This document shows positions 1 through 11,173 of a DNA stretch of 64,000 bases, one piece after another. The notes under the pieces were generated by a model. It was not told the origin of the DNA. It did not search any database and worked only from the letters and a program-made list of their open reading frames with translations. The stretch lies in assembly GCF_005938655.1 (NCBI RefSeq), contig NZ_VCQT01000045.1:248001-312000 (forward strand), read 5' to 3'. The DNA is from Alloalcanivorax gelatiniphagus (GTDB lineage: Bacteria > Pseudomonadota > Gammaproteobacteria > Pseudomonadales > Alcanivoracaceae). Each line of letters begins with the position of its first letter. Positions within the stretch are counted from its first letter, which is position 1. The position numbers and the translations under genes are program-made.

Positions 1-908
1 GGTTGCTGGGCATCGCCAAGGTGATGCGCGATACCCGGGACGACTGGTCCGGCACCCTGGTGCTGGTGGCGCAGCCGGCGGAAGAACTGCTGGAAGGCGC
101 CCAGGCCATGGTCGACGACGGCCTCTATGACCAGGTGCCCAAGCCGCAACTGCTGATCAGTGCCCACGTCTTCCCGGCCTGGCCCTCGGGCACGGTGGCG
201 GTGCGCGCCGGTCGTCGCATGGCCGGCAGCGACCAGCTGGATGTCACCCTGCACGGTGTCGGCGGCCACGGCTCCACGCCGCAGCTCACCATCGACCCGG
301 TGGTGATGGGCGCCCGCTCGGTGATGGCCTACCAGACCATCGTCAGCCGCAACGTGGACCCGCAAAAACCGGCGGTGCTCACCGTGGGCGCCAGCCAGAT
401 CGGCGAAGCCAATAACGTGATCTCCGCCAGCGGTGTGCTGAAACTGAACCTGCGCTGGTACGAAAAATCGGTGCGCGATCAGATGATCGAAGCGATCAAA
501 CGGGAAACCAACGGCATCGCCCTGGCCGCCGGCGTGGCCGACGACAACATGCCGGAGTACACCTTCAAGGGGTACTCCGAGCCGGTCTACAACGACGAAG
601 CGCTGGCCAAGCATGCCCAGCAACTGCTGGCCGCCGGTCTTGGCAAAGGCGCGGTGATGCCCGGCTTCCCGCCGGTGATGGGCTCCGAGGACTTCCCCAT
701 GCTGGTGGCCGGCATCGAGGACACCCAGACCCTGTTCATGGAAGTGGGCGGCGGGCCCGCGGACGTGGTCAAGAACTACATGGCCACCGGCAAACTGCCG
801 CCGATGAACCACAATCCCAAGTTCGAAATCATCGACCCCCGCCGGGTGATCACCACCGCCATCGAGGCCAACAGCCTGCTGCTGCTGGACGCCCTGGCGC
901 CGCAATAA
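1..908 (+). CDS. M20 family amidohydrolase, 3' part
   Basis: The frame is open at the left edge, so the start and the N-terminal metal-binding part lie outside the window. The visible 300 residues carry the dimerisation domain of M20D peptidases (GGHGSTPQ, about residue 89) and the C-terminal catalytic motif GSEDFP. This matches the family that includes hippurate hydrolase and IAA-amino-acid hydrolase, which remove an acyl group from an N-acyl amino acid using two metal ions. The substrate cannot be read from sequence. The gene ends 60 bases before a REP-like hairpin. Family assignment is firm, substrate is unknown. Confidence 0.88.
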   Translation, partial: LLGIAKVMRDTRDDWSGTLVLVAQPAEELLEGAQAMVDDGLYDQVPKPQLLISAHVFPAWPSGTVAVRAGRRMAGSDQLDVTLHGVGGHGSTPQLTIDPVVMGARSVMAYQTIVSRNVDPQKPAVLTVGASQIGEANNVISASGVLKLNLRWYEKSVRDQMIEAIKRETNGIALAAGVADDNMPEYTFKGYSEPVYNDEALAKHAQQLLAAGLGKGAVMPGFPPVMGSEDFPMLVAGIEDTQTLFMEVGGGPADVVKNYMATGKLPPMNHNPKFEIIDPRRVITTAIEANSLLLLDALAPQ

Positions 909-967
909 CCGACGGACCCGGGCCGGGCGGTTTCCGCCCGGCCGCATCCACGGCTCTTGCCGTTACC

Positions 968-1042
968 GTAGGAGCGGCTTCAGCCGCGATCCGGCGTTTG
1001 ATCATCATGCCAACGCCGGATCGCGGCTGAAGCCGCTCCTAC
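968..1042. repeat. REP-like inverted repeat
   Basis: An arm beginning GTAGGAGCGGCTTCAGCC is followed after about 30 bases by its reverse complement. This is the first of about 14 copies spread between genes up to 47.4 kb. It probably folds into a hairpin in RNA and may help terminate or stabilise the amidohydrolase transcript. Confidence 0.85.
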
Positions 1043-1044
1043 AA

Positions 1045-1115
1045 CCATCCCCGCGAACCATCCCCGCGAACCATCCCCGCGAACCATCCCCGCGAACCAT
1101 CCCCGCGAACCATCC
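1045..1115. repeat. 13-bp tandem repeat, five copies
   Basis: The unit CCATCCCCGCGAA is repeated five times without mismatch (1045-1109), followed by a partial sixth copy. It directly abuts the REP-like hairpin and lies just downstream of fghA on the opposite strand. It looks like a simple slippage-prone minisatellite. I see no coding or CRISPR character. Confidence 0.9.
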
Positions 1116-1121
1116 GTGCTT

Positions 1122-1979
1122 TCAGACGCTGCGCAGATGATGCGCGTGGTAGCGCAGGTGGTCGTCGATAAAGCTGGCGATAAAGAAGTAGGAATGGTCG
1201 TAGCCGGGGCGCAGTTCCAGGGTCAGCGCAATGCCGGCCTCCTGGCAGGCCGCTTCCAGCGCTTGCGGACGCAGCTGACCGTCCTGGTAGAAGTTGTCCG
1301 CCTCACCCTGATCCACCTTGATCTCACCCACCCGGGCGCCGGCGGCGATCAGTTCGCAGGCATCCCACTGTTTCCAGCTTTCCCGGTCATTGCCCAGGTA
1401 GCCGCCAAACGCCTTTTCGCCCCAGGGGCATTGGGTCGGGTTGGCGATGGGCGCGAACGCGGACACCGAAGTGTAGCGGTCCGGGTTCTTGAGCGCGCAG
1501 ATCAGCGCGCCATGGCCGCCCATGGAATGCCCGCTGATCGCTTGCCGGCCATTGAGCGGGAAGTGCTCGTGCACCAGCGCCGTCAACTCCTCGGTGACGT
1601 AGTCGTACATCCGGTAGTGCTTGTTCCAGGGCGCTTGCTCGGCGTTCAGGTAGAAGCCGGCACCGGAGCCGAAGTCGTAGCTGTCGTGCTCACCGGGCAG
1701 GTCGGTGCCGCGCGGGCTGGTGTCCGGACACACGAACGCCAGACCCAGCTCCGCCGCCACCCGCTGGGCGCCGGCTTTCTGGGTGAAGTTCTCGTCCGTG
1801 CAGGTCAGCCCGGACAGCCACCACAGCAGCGGCACCTCATGCTCCTCCGCCGCCGGCGGCAGAAAGATGGCGAACACCATCTCGCAACCCAGCACCTTGC
1901 TCTGATGCTTGTAGCGCTTCAGCCAACCGCCGAAGGATTTGTTGGCCGAAACCAGTTCCAGTTCGTTGGAGGTCGTCAT
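1122..1979 (-). CDS. fghA: S-formylglutathione hydrolase
   Basis: This cytosolic esterase hydrolyses S-formylglutathione to formate and glutathione, the last step of glutathione-dependent formaldehyde detoxification. The 285-residue product has the usual length. It shows the nucleophile elbow GHSMGG with Ser152, a DQGEAD segment with the likely acid Asp228, and His262 in GYDHSYFF, the triad known from human esterase D. The start fits family N-termini. The gene lies just downstream of frmA on the same strand, the usual partner that makes its substrate, with a REP-like hairpin between them. The formate made could feed the formate dehydrogenase at 34-39 kb. Confidence 0.95.
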   Translation of the reverse strand: MTTSNELELVSANKSFGGWLKRYKHQSKVLGCEMVFAIFLPPAAEEHEVPLLWWLSGLTCTDENFTQKAGAQRVAAELGLAFVCPDTSPRGTDLPGEHDSYDFGSGAGFYLNAEQAPWNKHYRMYDYVTEELTALVHEHFPLNGRQAISGHSMGGHGALICALKNPDRYTSVSAFAPIANPTQCPWGEKAFGGYLGNDRESWKQWDACELIAAGARVGEIKVDQGEADNFYQDGQLRPQALEAACQEAGIALTLELRPGYDHSYFFIASFIDDHLRYHAHHLRSV

Positions 1980-2021
1980 CGGTGACTCCCTTGGTCATAT
2001 TCGAAACATGCGGAGCGCACC

Positions 2022-2092
2022 GTAGGAGCGGCTTCAGCCGCGATCAGCCCGGGCGTAGTGAGCGGGCTGATCGCGGCTGAAGCCGCTCCTAC
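2022..2092. repeat. REP-like inverted repeat
   Basis: Both arms of the GTAGGAGCGGCTTCAGCC family are present, separated by a short GC-rich loop with its own small inverted repeat (CAGCCCG / CGGGCTG). It sits between frmA and fghA and could give the two parts of the transcript different stability. Confidence 0.85.
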
Positions 2093-2106
2093 AGAGCAAA
2101 CCTGCC

Positions 2107-4280
<2,174 letters not shown>

Positions 4281-4292
<12 letters not shown>

Positions 4293-4350
4293 AGCGGTAC
4301 GCCGCCCGGCCGCTCCTACCAGGTTTGTAGGAGCGACTTCAGTCGCGATC
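4281..4350. repeat. REP-like inverted repeat overlapping the lysR stop
   Basis: A degenerate arm (GATCGCGGCTAAAGCGG) begins inside the final codons of the LysR gene and supplies its TAA stop. The other arm is GTAGGAGCGACTTCAGTCGC, a compensated variant in which both sides of the inner stem changed together. Confidence 0.8.
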
Positions 4351-4411
4351 AACCTTGAAAGGTGCTTCCTTCGCCGTCAGGTACACCCTGTCGATGGATT
4401 AAGGAGAGACC

Positions 4412-5221
4412 ATGGCTAAGGCAAATATTCCGGCTCTGGGGCTGGGCACCTTCCGCCTCAAGGGCGAGCAGTTGATGGGCAGCATCCATAAGGCCCTGGA
4501 CCTGGGCTACCGGCACATCGACACCGCCCAGATGTATGAGAACGAGGAGACCGTGGGCGCCGCCCTGGACGCCCATGAGGTGCCCCGCGAGGAGGTGTTC
4601 CTCACCACCAAGGTGTGGCACGACCGCCTGCGCCACGACGACCTGCTGAAAAGCCTGCAGGAAAGCGTTAACCGCCTGCGCACGGACAGCGTGGACCTGG
4701 CGCTGATTCACTGGCCCAGCCCGGACCATCAGGTGCCCATGGATGAATACATCGGCGCCCTGGCGGAGGCCAAGGCCAGTGGTCTGGCGCGCCAGATCGG
4801 GGTGTCCAATTTCACCGTCACCCAGCTGGAACAGGCGCTCAGCGTGCCCGGCGGCGAGCATATCGTCACCAACCAAATCGAGGTGCACCCCTTCCTCACC
4901 AACCGCAAGGTGGTGGAGGCGGTGCAACGGGCCAACCTGACGGTGACCGCCTATATGCCGCTGGCGGTGGGCAAGGTGATGAAGGACGACACCCTTAAGC
5001 GGTTGGCGGAGAAGTACCAGGTGACCCCGGCGCAGCTGGTGCTGGCCTGGCTGCACGGGAAGGACATCGTGGTGATCCCCTCGTCCACCAGCGAAGAGCA
5101 TATCAAGGCCAACAAGGAGGCCCTGGACCTGACCCTGGAAGATGACGATATCGCCGCCATCGAAAGCCTGGACCGGGGCGAGCGCATCGCCGACCCGGAT
5201 TTCGCCCCCGATTGGGACTGA
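4412..5221 (+). CDS. dkgB: Aldo/keto reductase, DkgB-like
   Basis: This is an NADPH-dependent cytosolic reductase of the AKR5 type (2,5-diketo-D-gluconate reductase B / methylglyoxal reductase family), 269 residues. The catalytic tetrad is visible as Asp37, Tyr42, Lys67 and His100 (in DTAQMYENE, TTKVWHD and LIHWPSP). The C-terminal cofactor-binding segment VIPSSTSEEHIKAN is present. AAGGAGAG precedes the ATG. It stands alone between a REP-like repeat and a convergent esterase gene. Physiological substrate is uncertain; reduction of reactive aldehydes such as methylglyoxal is plausible in this neighbourhood of aldehyde-detoxifying genes. The symbol is by similarity only. Confidence 0.88.
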   Translation: MAKANIPALGLGTFRLKGEQLMGSIHKALDLGYRHIDTAQMYENEETVGAALDAHEVPREEVFLTTKVWHDRLRHDDLLKSLQESVNRLRTDSVDLALIHWPSPDHQVPMDEYIGALAEAKASGLARQIGVSNFTVTQLEQALSVPGGEHIVTNQIEVHPFLTNRKVVEAVQRANLTVTAYMPLAVGKVMKDDTLKRLAEKYQVTPAQLVLAWLHGKDIVVIPSSTSEEHIKANKEALDLTLEDDDIAAIESLDRGERIADPDFAPDWD

Positions 5222-5281
5222 CCGCCGGGGCCCGCCGGTAGCCGGGCTGTCAGGCCACCGGGCAGGGCGGCCCGCCGCCGC

Positions 5282-6187
5282 TCATTGTTCCCCGGGGGCG
5301 TTCAGGTAGCGCTCAAGAAACCGCAGCCCCGCCTTTTCCGCGCCGCCACCGAACAGGAAGGTGGCCACATGGCCGCGGCCCTTCAACAGGTAAAGCTCGC
5401 TGTCCACGCCGTTGGCGCGCAGCGCCTGGTAAAGATCCTCGGCGTGGTCCTCGGGCACGGTGCGGTCCCAGGTGCCGTGGTACAGAAACATGGGCGGCGT
5501 ATTCGGCGTCACCGAGGTCACCGGCGAGGCCTGGGCATAGACCGCCGGGATCCGCCGCTGGTCGCCGCCCAGGAATTGCGGCACCAGCTCGCCACCTTTG
5601 AACTTGCGCAGGTCGCTGGGCGTGCCGCCGGCCACCACCGCCTTGGGCCGGGTCACCGGCCCGCCATGGGGCTGGTTCAGGGGGTTGTCCGCGTCGCTGG
5701 CCACGGTGGCCAGCAGCGCCACCAGGTGGGCGCCGGAGGAGTACCCCCAAGCGCCCACCCGGGTCCGGTCTATGTCGTACTCATCGGCGTGCACGTGCAG
5801 CCAGCGCATGGCCATCTGCAGATCCTGAAGCTGCGCCGGGAAGGTGTAGGTCGGGGCGAACCGGTACTCGATGTTCACCGCCACCAGACCGTGCCCGGCC
5901 AGCCAACGGGACAGGTCCTCCATGTCCGCCGGCGAGCGCCGCGCCCAGCCGCCGCCATGCACCACCAGCACCGCCGCGTAATGGCCGGCGGCCTTGGGCC
6001 GGTAAACGCTGGCGTGCAGGGCCTGGGGCCAATCGTCCGGGGTATAGACCCGGTCGCGCACCACGGTGATCGGCACCGTATCGGGCAGCGCCGCCGGGTC
6101 GCCGGTGGGGGCGCCGAGATGGCGGACACAGCCGCTCAGGGTCAATACCAGTGCCAATAACGGCAGAGCCGGAGTGAGCAGACGCAT
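5282..6187 (-). CDS. Lipoprotein alpha/beta-hydrolase (carboxylesterase-like)
   Basis: The 301-residue product begins MRLLTPALPLLALVLTLSGC, a lipoprotein signal with lipobox LSGC and acylated Cys20, so it should be membrane anchored in the envelope. An oxyanion-hole motif HGGGW (77-81) and nucleophile elbow GYSSG with Ser150 mark a hormone-sensitive-lipase / BD-FAE type esterase. A likely acid is in TWDRTVPEDH and the histidine in GRGHVATF. I use the ATG at 6185-6187 because it follows AAGGAAAACACC and gives a proper signal; an upstream in-frame codon would add 20 residues before the signal. Substrate is unknown; short-chain esters are likely. Confidence 0.87.
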   Translation of the reverse strand: MRLLTPALPLLALVLTLSGCVRHLGAPTGDPAALPDTVPITVVRDRVYTPDDWPQALHASVYRPKAAGHYAAVLVVHGGGWARRSPADMEDLSRWLAGHGLVAVNIEYRFAPTYTFPAQLQDLQMAMRWLHVHADEYDIDRTRVGAWGYSSGAHLVALLATVASDADNPLNQPHGGPVTRPKAVVAGGTPSDLRKFKGGELVPQFLGGDQRRIPAVYAQASPVTSVTPNTPPMFLYHGTWDRTVPEDHAEDLYQALRANGVDSELYLLKGRGHVATFLFGGGAEKAGLRFLERYLNAPGEQ

Positions 6188-6260
6188 GGTGTTTTCCTTG
6201 GCGTTTCGTCCATGGGCAAAACGCCATGCTGGCCCGGCGCGGATCAAGGCCGGGTGACGG

Positions 6261-7205
6261 TCACTCCAGGAAGGTGGGGTCGTCCACGATCATGCCCAGG
6301 CTCAGGGCCCCCGGGCCCAGGTTGACCGCCCCGGTCAGGCCCATGGGGGTGAGCAGCAGCGCCACGTCCTTGGCGCGGGCCGCCTCGGTAAGCTTGTCGA
6401 AGCCGGGCATCTGGCGAATCAGATTTTCATCGCCCGCATAGCTGATGCAGATCACCGGCGCGCTCAGGCCGCGCTCGATACAGCGCACCGCATGCCGGAA
6501 CATGGCCTCCGCGCCGGCGTCGAAGCCGCGCATCTTGGCCACCGGAAAGGTCTCGTCCTGGCGCGCGCACAGCACTGGTTTGATATCCAGCGCATTGCCG
6601 AGCAGGGCGCCGGCCCAGCTCACGCTTTTGTCGCCCCGCTTCTTGGCGCGCTTGTGCAGATAGTAAATGTCCGGCACCACCGCGTAGCCGGTGGCCTGGC
6701 TGGCCAGCACCTCCACGGTCTGGCGGATCTCGGTGATCTTCATGCCGGATTCGATCAGCCGCGCGGTGGCCGCCGCCAGCACGCCCTGGCCGGCGAACAG
6801 GGTCTGGCTGTCGGTGACGCGCAGCGCGAACGGACCTTCCACCCCGGCCTGTTTCCGGATCGGTTTGTACTCGCGGAGGATGGCGTGGGAGGCCTCGGTG
6901 GCGTTGGCGAAAATCGGGCTGCGGCTTTTCGGTACCGTCTGCACCAGGGCGTAGTCGAAATCCAGCACCACTTTTTCCAGGAACAGGGTCTTGATCTGTT
7001 CCATGGTGAACGGCACGGACTCGGCGCCGTGGGCTTTCTCGGCGGCCTCGGTGGCATAGAAATGGCGGGTGCGCAGGGGGTCGCGGTCATCGACGATGAG
7101 CTGCTCCCCGAGTCGGATGGAGACCGGCAATACCAGCAAGCCATGGGCGTCGATAAAGGACTTGGGCAGGTCACAGCCGGAGTCCACCACCAGGCCGATT
7201 CTCAT
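6261..7205 (-). CDS. DegV family fatty-acid-binding protein
   Basis: The 314-residue protein begins MRIGLVVDSGCDLPKSFID, the hallmark N-terminus of DegV/FakB proteins, which bind a single fatty acid between two domains. In Firmicutes FakB presents the acyl chain to the kinase FakA; no kinase partner lies nearby here, so the role in this bacterium is unknown. A GGGGGA ribosome site precedes the start. It follows metF on the same strand after 111 bases that contain a small GC hairpin (7284-7301). Confidence 0.88.
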   Translation of the reverse strand: MRIGLVVDSGCDLPKSFIDAHGLLVLPVSIRLGEQLIVDDRDPLRTRHFYATEAAEKAHGAESVPFTMEQIKTLFLEKVVLDFDYALVQTVPKSRSPIFANATEASHAILREYKPIRKQAGVEGPFALRVTDSQTLFAGQGVLAAATARLIESGMKITEIRQTVEVLASQATGYAVVPDIYYLHKRAKKRGDKSVSWAGALLGNALDIKPVLCARQDETFPVAKMRGFDAGAEAMFRHAVRCIERGLSAPVICISYAGDENLIRQMPGFDKLTEAARAKDVALLLTPMGLTGAVNLGPGALSLGMIVDDPTFLE

Positions 7206-7283
7206 CGTTATTATCCCCCAAGGTGTTTAAAAGGAGTCTAACGAAAAAGCGGGGGGCTGCAACTCAATGGCGAGAAACGCAAC

Positions 7284-7301
7284 GGCGCGCCGGAGCGCGC
7301 C
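7284..7301 (-). terminator. Possible weak terminator after metF
   Basis: GGCGCGC and GCGCGCC pair around a four-base loop just downstream of the metF stop. On the metF strand the hairpin is followed by TTGCGTTTCT, a poor T-run, so termination is only possible, not clear. Confidence 0.35.
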
Positions 7302-7316
7302 GCGTACCGCGTGTTA

Positions 7317-8147
7317 CTAGAGACCCAGATTGTCCAGGATGCGCAGGATCGGCGCCGCCTGATTCATGGTGTAGAAGTGCAGGCCCGGCGCGCCCATGGC
7401 GAGCAGACGTTCGCACAGGCGGGTCACCACTTCCTCGCCGAACGCCTTCACCGCCGCCTCGTCGTCCTGCAGGTCGGTGAGCCGGCCGCGCAGCCAGCGC
7501 GGAATGTCGGCGCCGCAGTTGTCCGAGAAACGGAACAGGTTGGCCACGTTGAGGATCGGCATGATGCCCGGATACACCGGCGCGTCGCAGCCGCGACGGC
7601 GCAGCTCGTCCATGTAGTAGCCGTAGGCGTCCGCGTTGTAGAAGTACTGGGTGATGCCGCTGTCGGCGCCGGCCGCCACTTTCCGTCTGAAGTGGTCGAT
7701 GTCATCGCCGAAGCTGCGTGACTGCGGGTGATTCTCCGGATAGGCGGCCACTTCCAGATGAAAATGATCGCCGGTCTCGGCGCGGATCAGCGCCACCAGG
7801 TCGTCCGCGTACTTCACTTCGCTTTGCGCGTAGCCCATGCCCGAGGGCAGATCGCCGCGCAGGGCGACGATGCGGGACACGCCTTTTTCCTTGTAGCCGT
7901 TCACCAGCTCCATGATTTCGTCACGGCTCTGGCCGATGCAGCTCAGATGCGGGGCGGTGTCCGGATGCTGCTCGCGCAGCAGGTCCACCATGTCCCGGGT
8001 ATTGTCCCGGGTGGAGCCGCCGGCGCCGAAGGTGCAGGAAAAAAATTCCGGCTTCTTCACCAGCAGCTTTTTCTGGGTGTTCAGCAGCTTCTCACGGCCC
8101 TGGTCGGTCTTGGGCGGGAAGAATTCAAAGCTGATGCGTTTGCTCAT
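7317..8147 (-). CDS. metF: 5,10-methylenetetrahydrofolate reductase
   Basis: MetF reduces methylene-THF to 5-methyl-THF with FAD, supplying the methyl group for methionine synthesis. The 276-residue protein starts MSKRISFEFFPPKTDQG, including the conserved catalytic Glu in SFEFFPPK, and keeps the family motifs CTFGAGGST, LRGD and the NADH/folate-binding TQYFYNAD. Length is slightly below the 296 residues of the Escherichia coli enzyme. It lies downstream of ahcY and metK on the same strand, completing a methyl-cycle cluster, though separated from ahcY by a REP-like hairpin. Confidence 0.96.
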   Translation of the reverse strand: MSKRISFEFFPPKTDQGREKLLNTQKKLLVKKPEFFSCTFGAGGSTRDNTRDMVDLLREQHPDTAPHLSCIGQSRDEIMELVNGYKEKGVSRIVALRGDLPSGMGYAQSEVKYADDLVALIRAETGDHFHLEVAAYPENHPQSRSFGDDIDHFRRKVAAGADSGITQYFYNADAYGYYMDELRRRGCDAPVYPGIMPILNVANLFRFSDNCGADIPRWLRGRLTDLQDDEAAVKAFGEEVVTRLCERLLAMGAPGLHFYTMNQAAPILRILDNLGL

Positions 8148-8181
8148 GATTGAAAAGCCTTAATAAGCTCGGCGTGCCCCC

Positions 8182-8244
8182 GTGTAGGAGCGGCTTCAGC
8201 CGCGATCCGACCCCTGGATATCGCGGCTGAAGCCGCTCCTACAC
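8182..8244. repeat. REP-like inverted repeat
   Basis: Two near-perfect GTAGGAGCGGCTTCAGCC arms, extended by complementary CCCGTG / CACAGGG flanks, lie in the ahcY-metF gap. A co-transcript would carry a stable hairpin here. Confidence 0.87.
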
Positions 8245-8268
8245 AGGGGAAGCGACCGGGCGTCTGGA

Positions 8269-9657
8269 TCAGTACTTGTAGTGGTCGGGCTTGAACGGGC
8301 CGTCGGTGCCGACGCCGATGTAGTCCGCCTGGTCCTGGGTGAGCTTGGTGATCACGCCACCGAAGCCCTGCACCATGTAACGGGCCACTTCCTCGTCCAG
8401 ATGCTTGGGCAGCACTTCCACCTTGAGCATTTTTTCCTTCACGGCCTCGGAATGGCCGGCGTAACCCTGGTCGAACAGGTACATCTGGGCCAGCACCTGG
8501 TTGGCGAAGGAGCCGTCCATGATGCGGCTGGGGTGGCCGGTGGCGTTGCCCAGGTTGACCAGGCGGCCCTCGGAGAGCAGCAGCAGGAAGTCGGCGTTCT
8601 TCTTGTCGCGCCATACCTTGTGCACCTGGGGCTTCACTTCTTCCCATTCCCAGGTTTTGCGCATGAAGGCGGTGTCCACTTCATTGTCGAAGTGGCCGAT
8701 GTTGCACACCACGGCGCCTTTCTTCAGCGCCGTGAGCATGTTGGCATCGCACACGTTCAGGTTGCCGGTGGTGGTCACCAGCAGGTCGGTGTTGCCCAGC
8801 AGGGCCTTGTCCACGGAGGCTTCGCTGCCGTCGTTGACGCCGTCCTTGTAGGCGCTCACCACCTCGAAGCCGTCCATGCACGCCTGCATGGCGCAGATCG
8901 GATCGATCTCGGTGATCTTCACGATCATGCCTTCCTGACGCAGGGACTGGGCGGAACCCTTGCCCACGTCGCCGTAGCCCACCACCAGCGCTTTCTTGCC
9001 GGACAGCAGGTGGTCGGTGGCGCGCTTGATGGCGTCATTGAGCGAGTGACGGCAACCGTATTTGTTGTCGTTCTTGCTCTTGGTTACGGAGTCGTTCACG
9101 TTCACCGCCGGCACTTTCAGGGTGCCTTTTTTCAGCATGTCGTAGAGACGATGCACGCCGGTGGTGGTTTCCTCGGTGATGCCGTGGATGTTGTTCAGCA
9201 TCTCCGGGTAGGTGTCGTGGATGTAGGCGGTCAGGTCGCCGCCGTCGTCCAGGATCATGTTGGCTTCCCACAGGTTGCCGTCACCGTCCCGGCAGGTCTG
9301 CTCGATGCACCACATGTACTCTTCCTCGGTTTCGCCCTTCCAGGCGAACACCGGCACGCCGGCGGCGGCGATGGCGGCGGCGGCGTGGTCCTGGGTGGAG
9401 AAGATATTGCACGAGGACCAGCGCACTTCCGCGCCCAGTTCCTTGAGCGTTTCGATCAGCACCGCGGTCTGGATCGTCATGTGGATACAGCCGATGATGC
9501 GGGCGCTTTTCAGCGGCTGCTCGGCACGGTATTTGTCACGGATCGCCATCAGTGCCGGCATTTCGGTTTCCGCGATTTCGATTTCCGAGCGGCCCCATTT
9601 GGCCAGGGAAATATCCGCGACTTTATAATCCTGCAACGCTTCTGCTTTTGCGTTCAT
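8269..9657 (-). CDS. ahcY: Adenosylhomocysteinase (SAH hydrolase)
   Basis: This NAD-containing cytosolic enzyme splits S-adenosylhomocysteine into adenosine and homocysteine, removing the inhibitory product of methyltransferases. The 462-residue protein shows the Rossmann motif [16 protein letters not shown], the substrate segment [21 protein letters not shown] with the active-site lysine, and the C-terminal KPDHYKY dimer tail that reaches the partner NAD site. I chose the ATG at 9655-9657: a second ATG at 9667 is itself part of the GGAGAAAG ribosome site. The gene is preceded by a SAH riboswitch (9684-9755), so it is expected to be induced when SAH builds up. Confidence 0.97.
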   Translation of the reverse strand: MNAKAEALQDYKVADISLAKWGRSEIEIAETEMPALMAIRDKYRAEQPLKSARIIGCIHMTIQTAVLIETLKELGAEVRWSSCNIFSTQDHAAAAIAAAGVPVFAWKGETEEEYMWCIEQTCRDGDGNLWEANMILDDGGDLTAYIHDTYPEMLNNIHGITEETTTGVHRLYDMLKKGTLKVPAVNVNDSVTKSKNDNKYGCRHSLNDAIKRATDHLLSGKKALVVGYGDVGKGSAQSLRQEGMIVKITEIDPICAMQACMDGFEVVSAYKDGVNDGSEASVDKALLGNTDLLVTTTGNLNVCDANMLTALKKGAVVCNIGHFDNEVDTAFMRKTWEWEEVKPQVHKVWRDKKNADFLLLLSEGRLVNLGNATGHPSRIMDGSFANQVLAQMYLFDQGYAGHSEAVKEKMLKVEVLPKHLDEEVARYMVQGFGGVITKLTQDQADYIGVGTDGPFKPDHYKY

Positions 9658-9683
9658 TGCTTTCTCCATTCGTGGTTAGCGAA

Positions 9684-9755
9684 TGGGCGCCGTTGTTCGT
9701 TTCCACCCCCGTTTCATCGAGCCTCGCGGTTACCCGCTGCAGCGCCCCTCGATGA
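9684..9755 (-). promoter_or_regulatory. SAH (S-adenosylhomocysteine) riboswitch
   Basis: Read on the ahcY strand, TCATCGAG pairs perfectly with CTCGATGA to give P1 (9748-9755 with 9714-9721). Inside are GGGGCGCTGC and GAGGCTCG, then downstream AACGGCGCCC. These match the conserved cores GAGGAGCGCUGC, GCCAGGCUCG and AACGGCGCUC of the known SAH riboswitch. The six-base GGGCGC (9742-9747) and GCGCCC (9685-9690) complement each other as the family's pseudoknot. A small GCGG-GTAA-CCGC stem sits inside. It ends 15-20 bases from the ahcY ribosome site, as expected for an ON switch for SAH recycling. Class assignment is from memory of the consensus. Confidence 0.88.
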
Positions 9756-9778
9756 CGATGGGGTTGTCGGTTGTCGCC

Positions 9779-9847
9779 GTAGGAGCGGCTTCAGCCGCGA
9801 AGGGCGCGTATTCGCGGCCGGTGTTCCGCGGCTGAAGCCGCTCCTAC
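9779..9847. repeat. REP-like inverted repeat
   Basis: GTAGGAGCGGCTTCAGCCGCG and its complement flank a central pair of TCGCGG/CCGCGG half sites, lying between metK and the ahcY riboswitch. Confidence 0.85.
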
Positions 9848-9870
9848 GGGTTTTGATTTACGTTTCTGGC

Positions 9871-11019
<1,149 letters not shown>

Positions 11020-11068
11020 AAGGGGGTCTCCCGTGGTTCGATTGAGTGTTGGCGGCCTTTGGGCCACG

Positions 11069-11173
11069 AGTTGCAAGTTAAAAGTTGAAAGTTAAAAGGG
11101 CGGCTTCGAGCGCGGGCACGGCACATGGCCGGCAAGGCGTTGCTCGCGTTTTAACTTTCAACTTGTAACTTTC
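11069..11173. repeat. MITE-like element with AACTTTCAACTT ends
   Basis: AGTTAAAAGTTGAAAGTTAAAA at the left is mirrored by TTTTAACTTTCAACTT at the right around a core with GCGCGGGCA and TTGCTCGCG half sites. The same layout and core recur at 32574-32683, and a single end occurs at 28225-28252. It fills the metK leader and reaches the last codons of the upstream gene. Confidence 0.75.

Noticed and set aside
1045-1115. CRISPR array
   Set aside because: The 13-base units are directly adjacent with no spacers and there are no cas genes.
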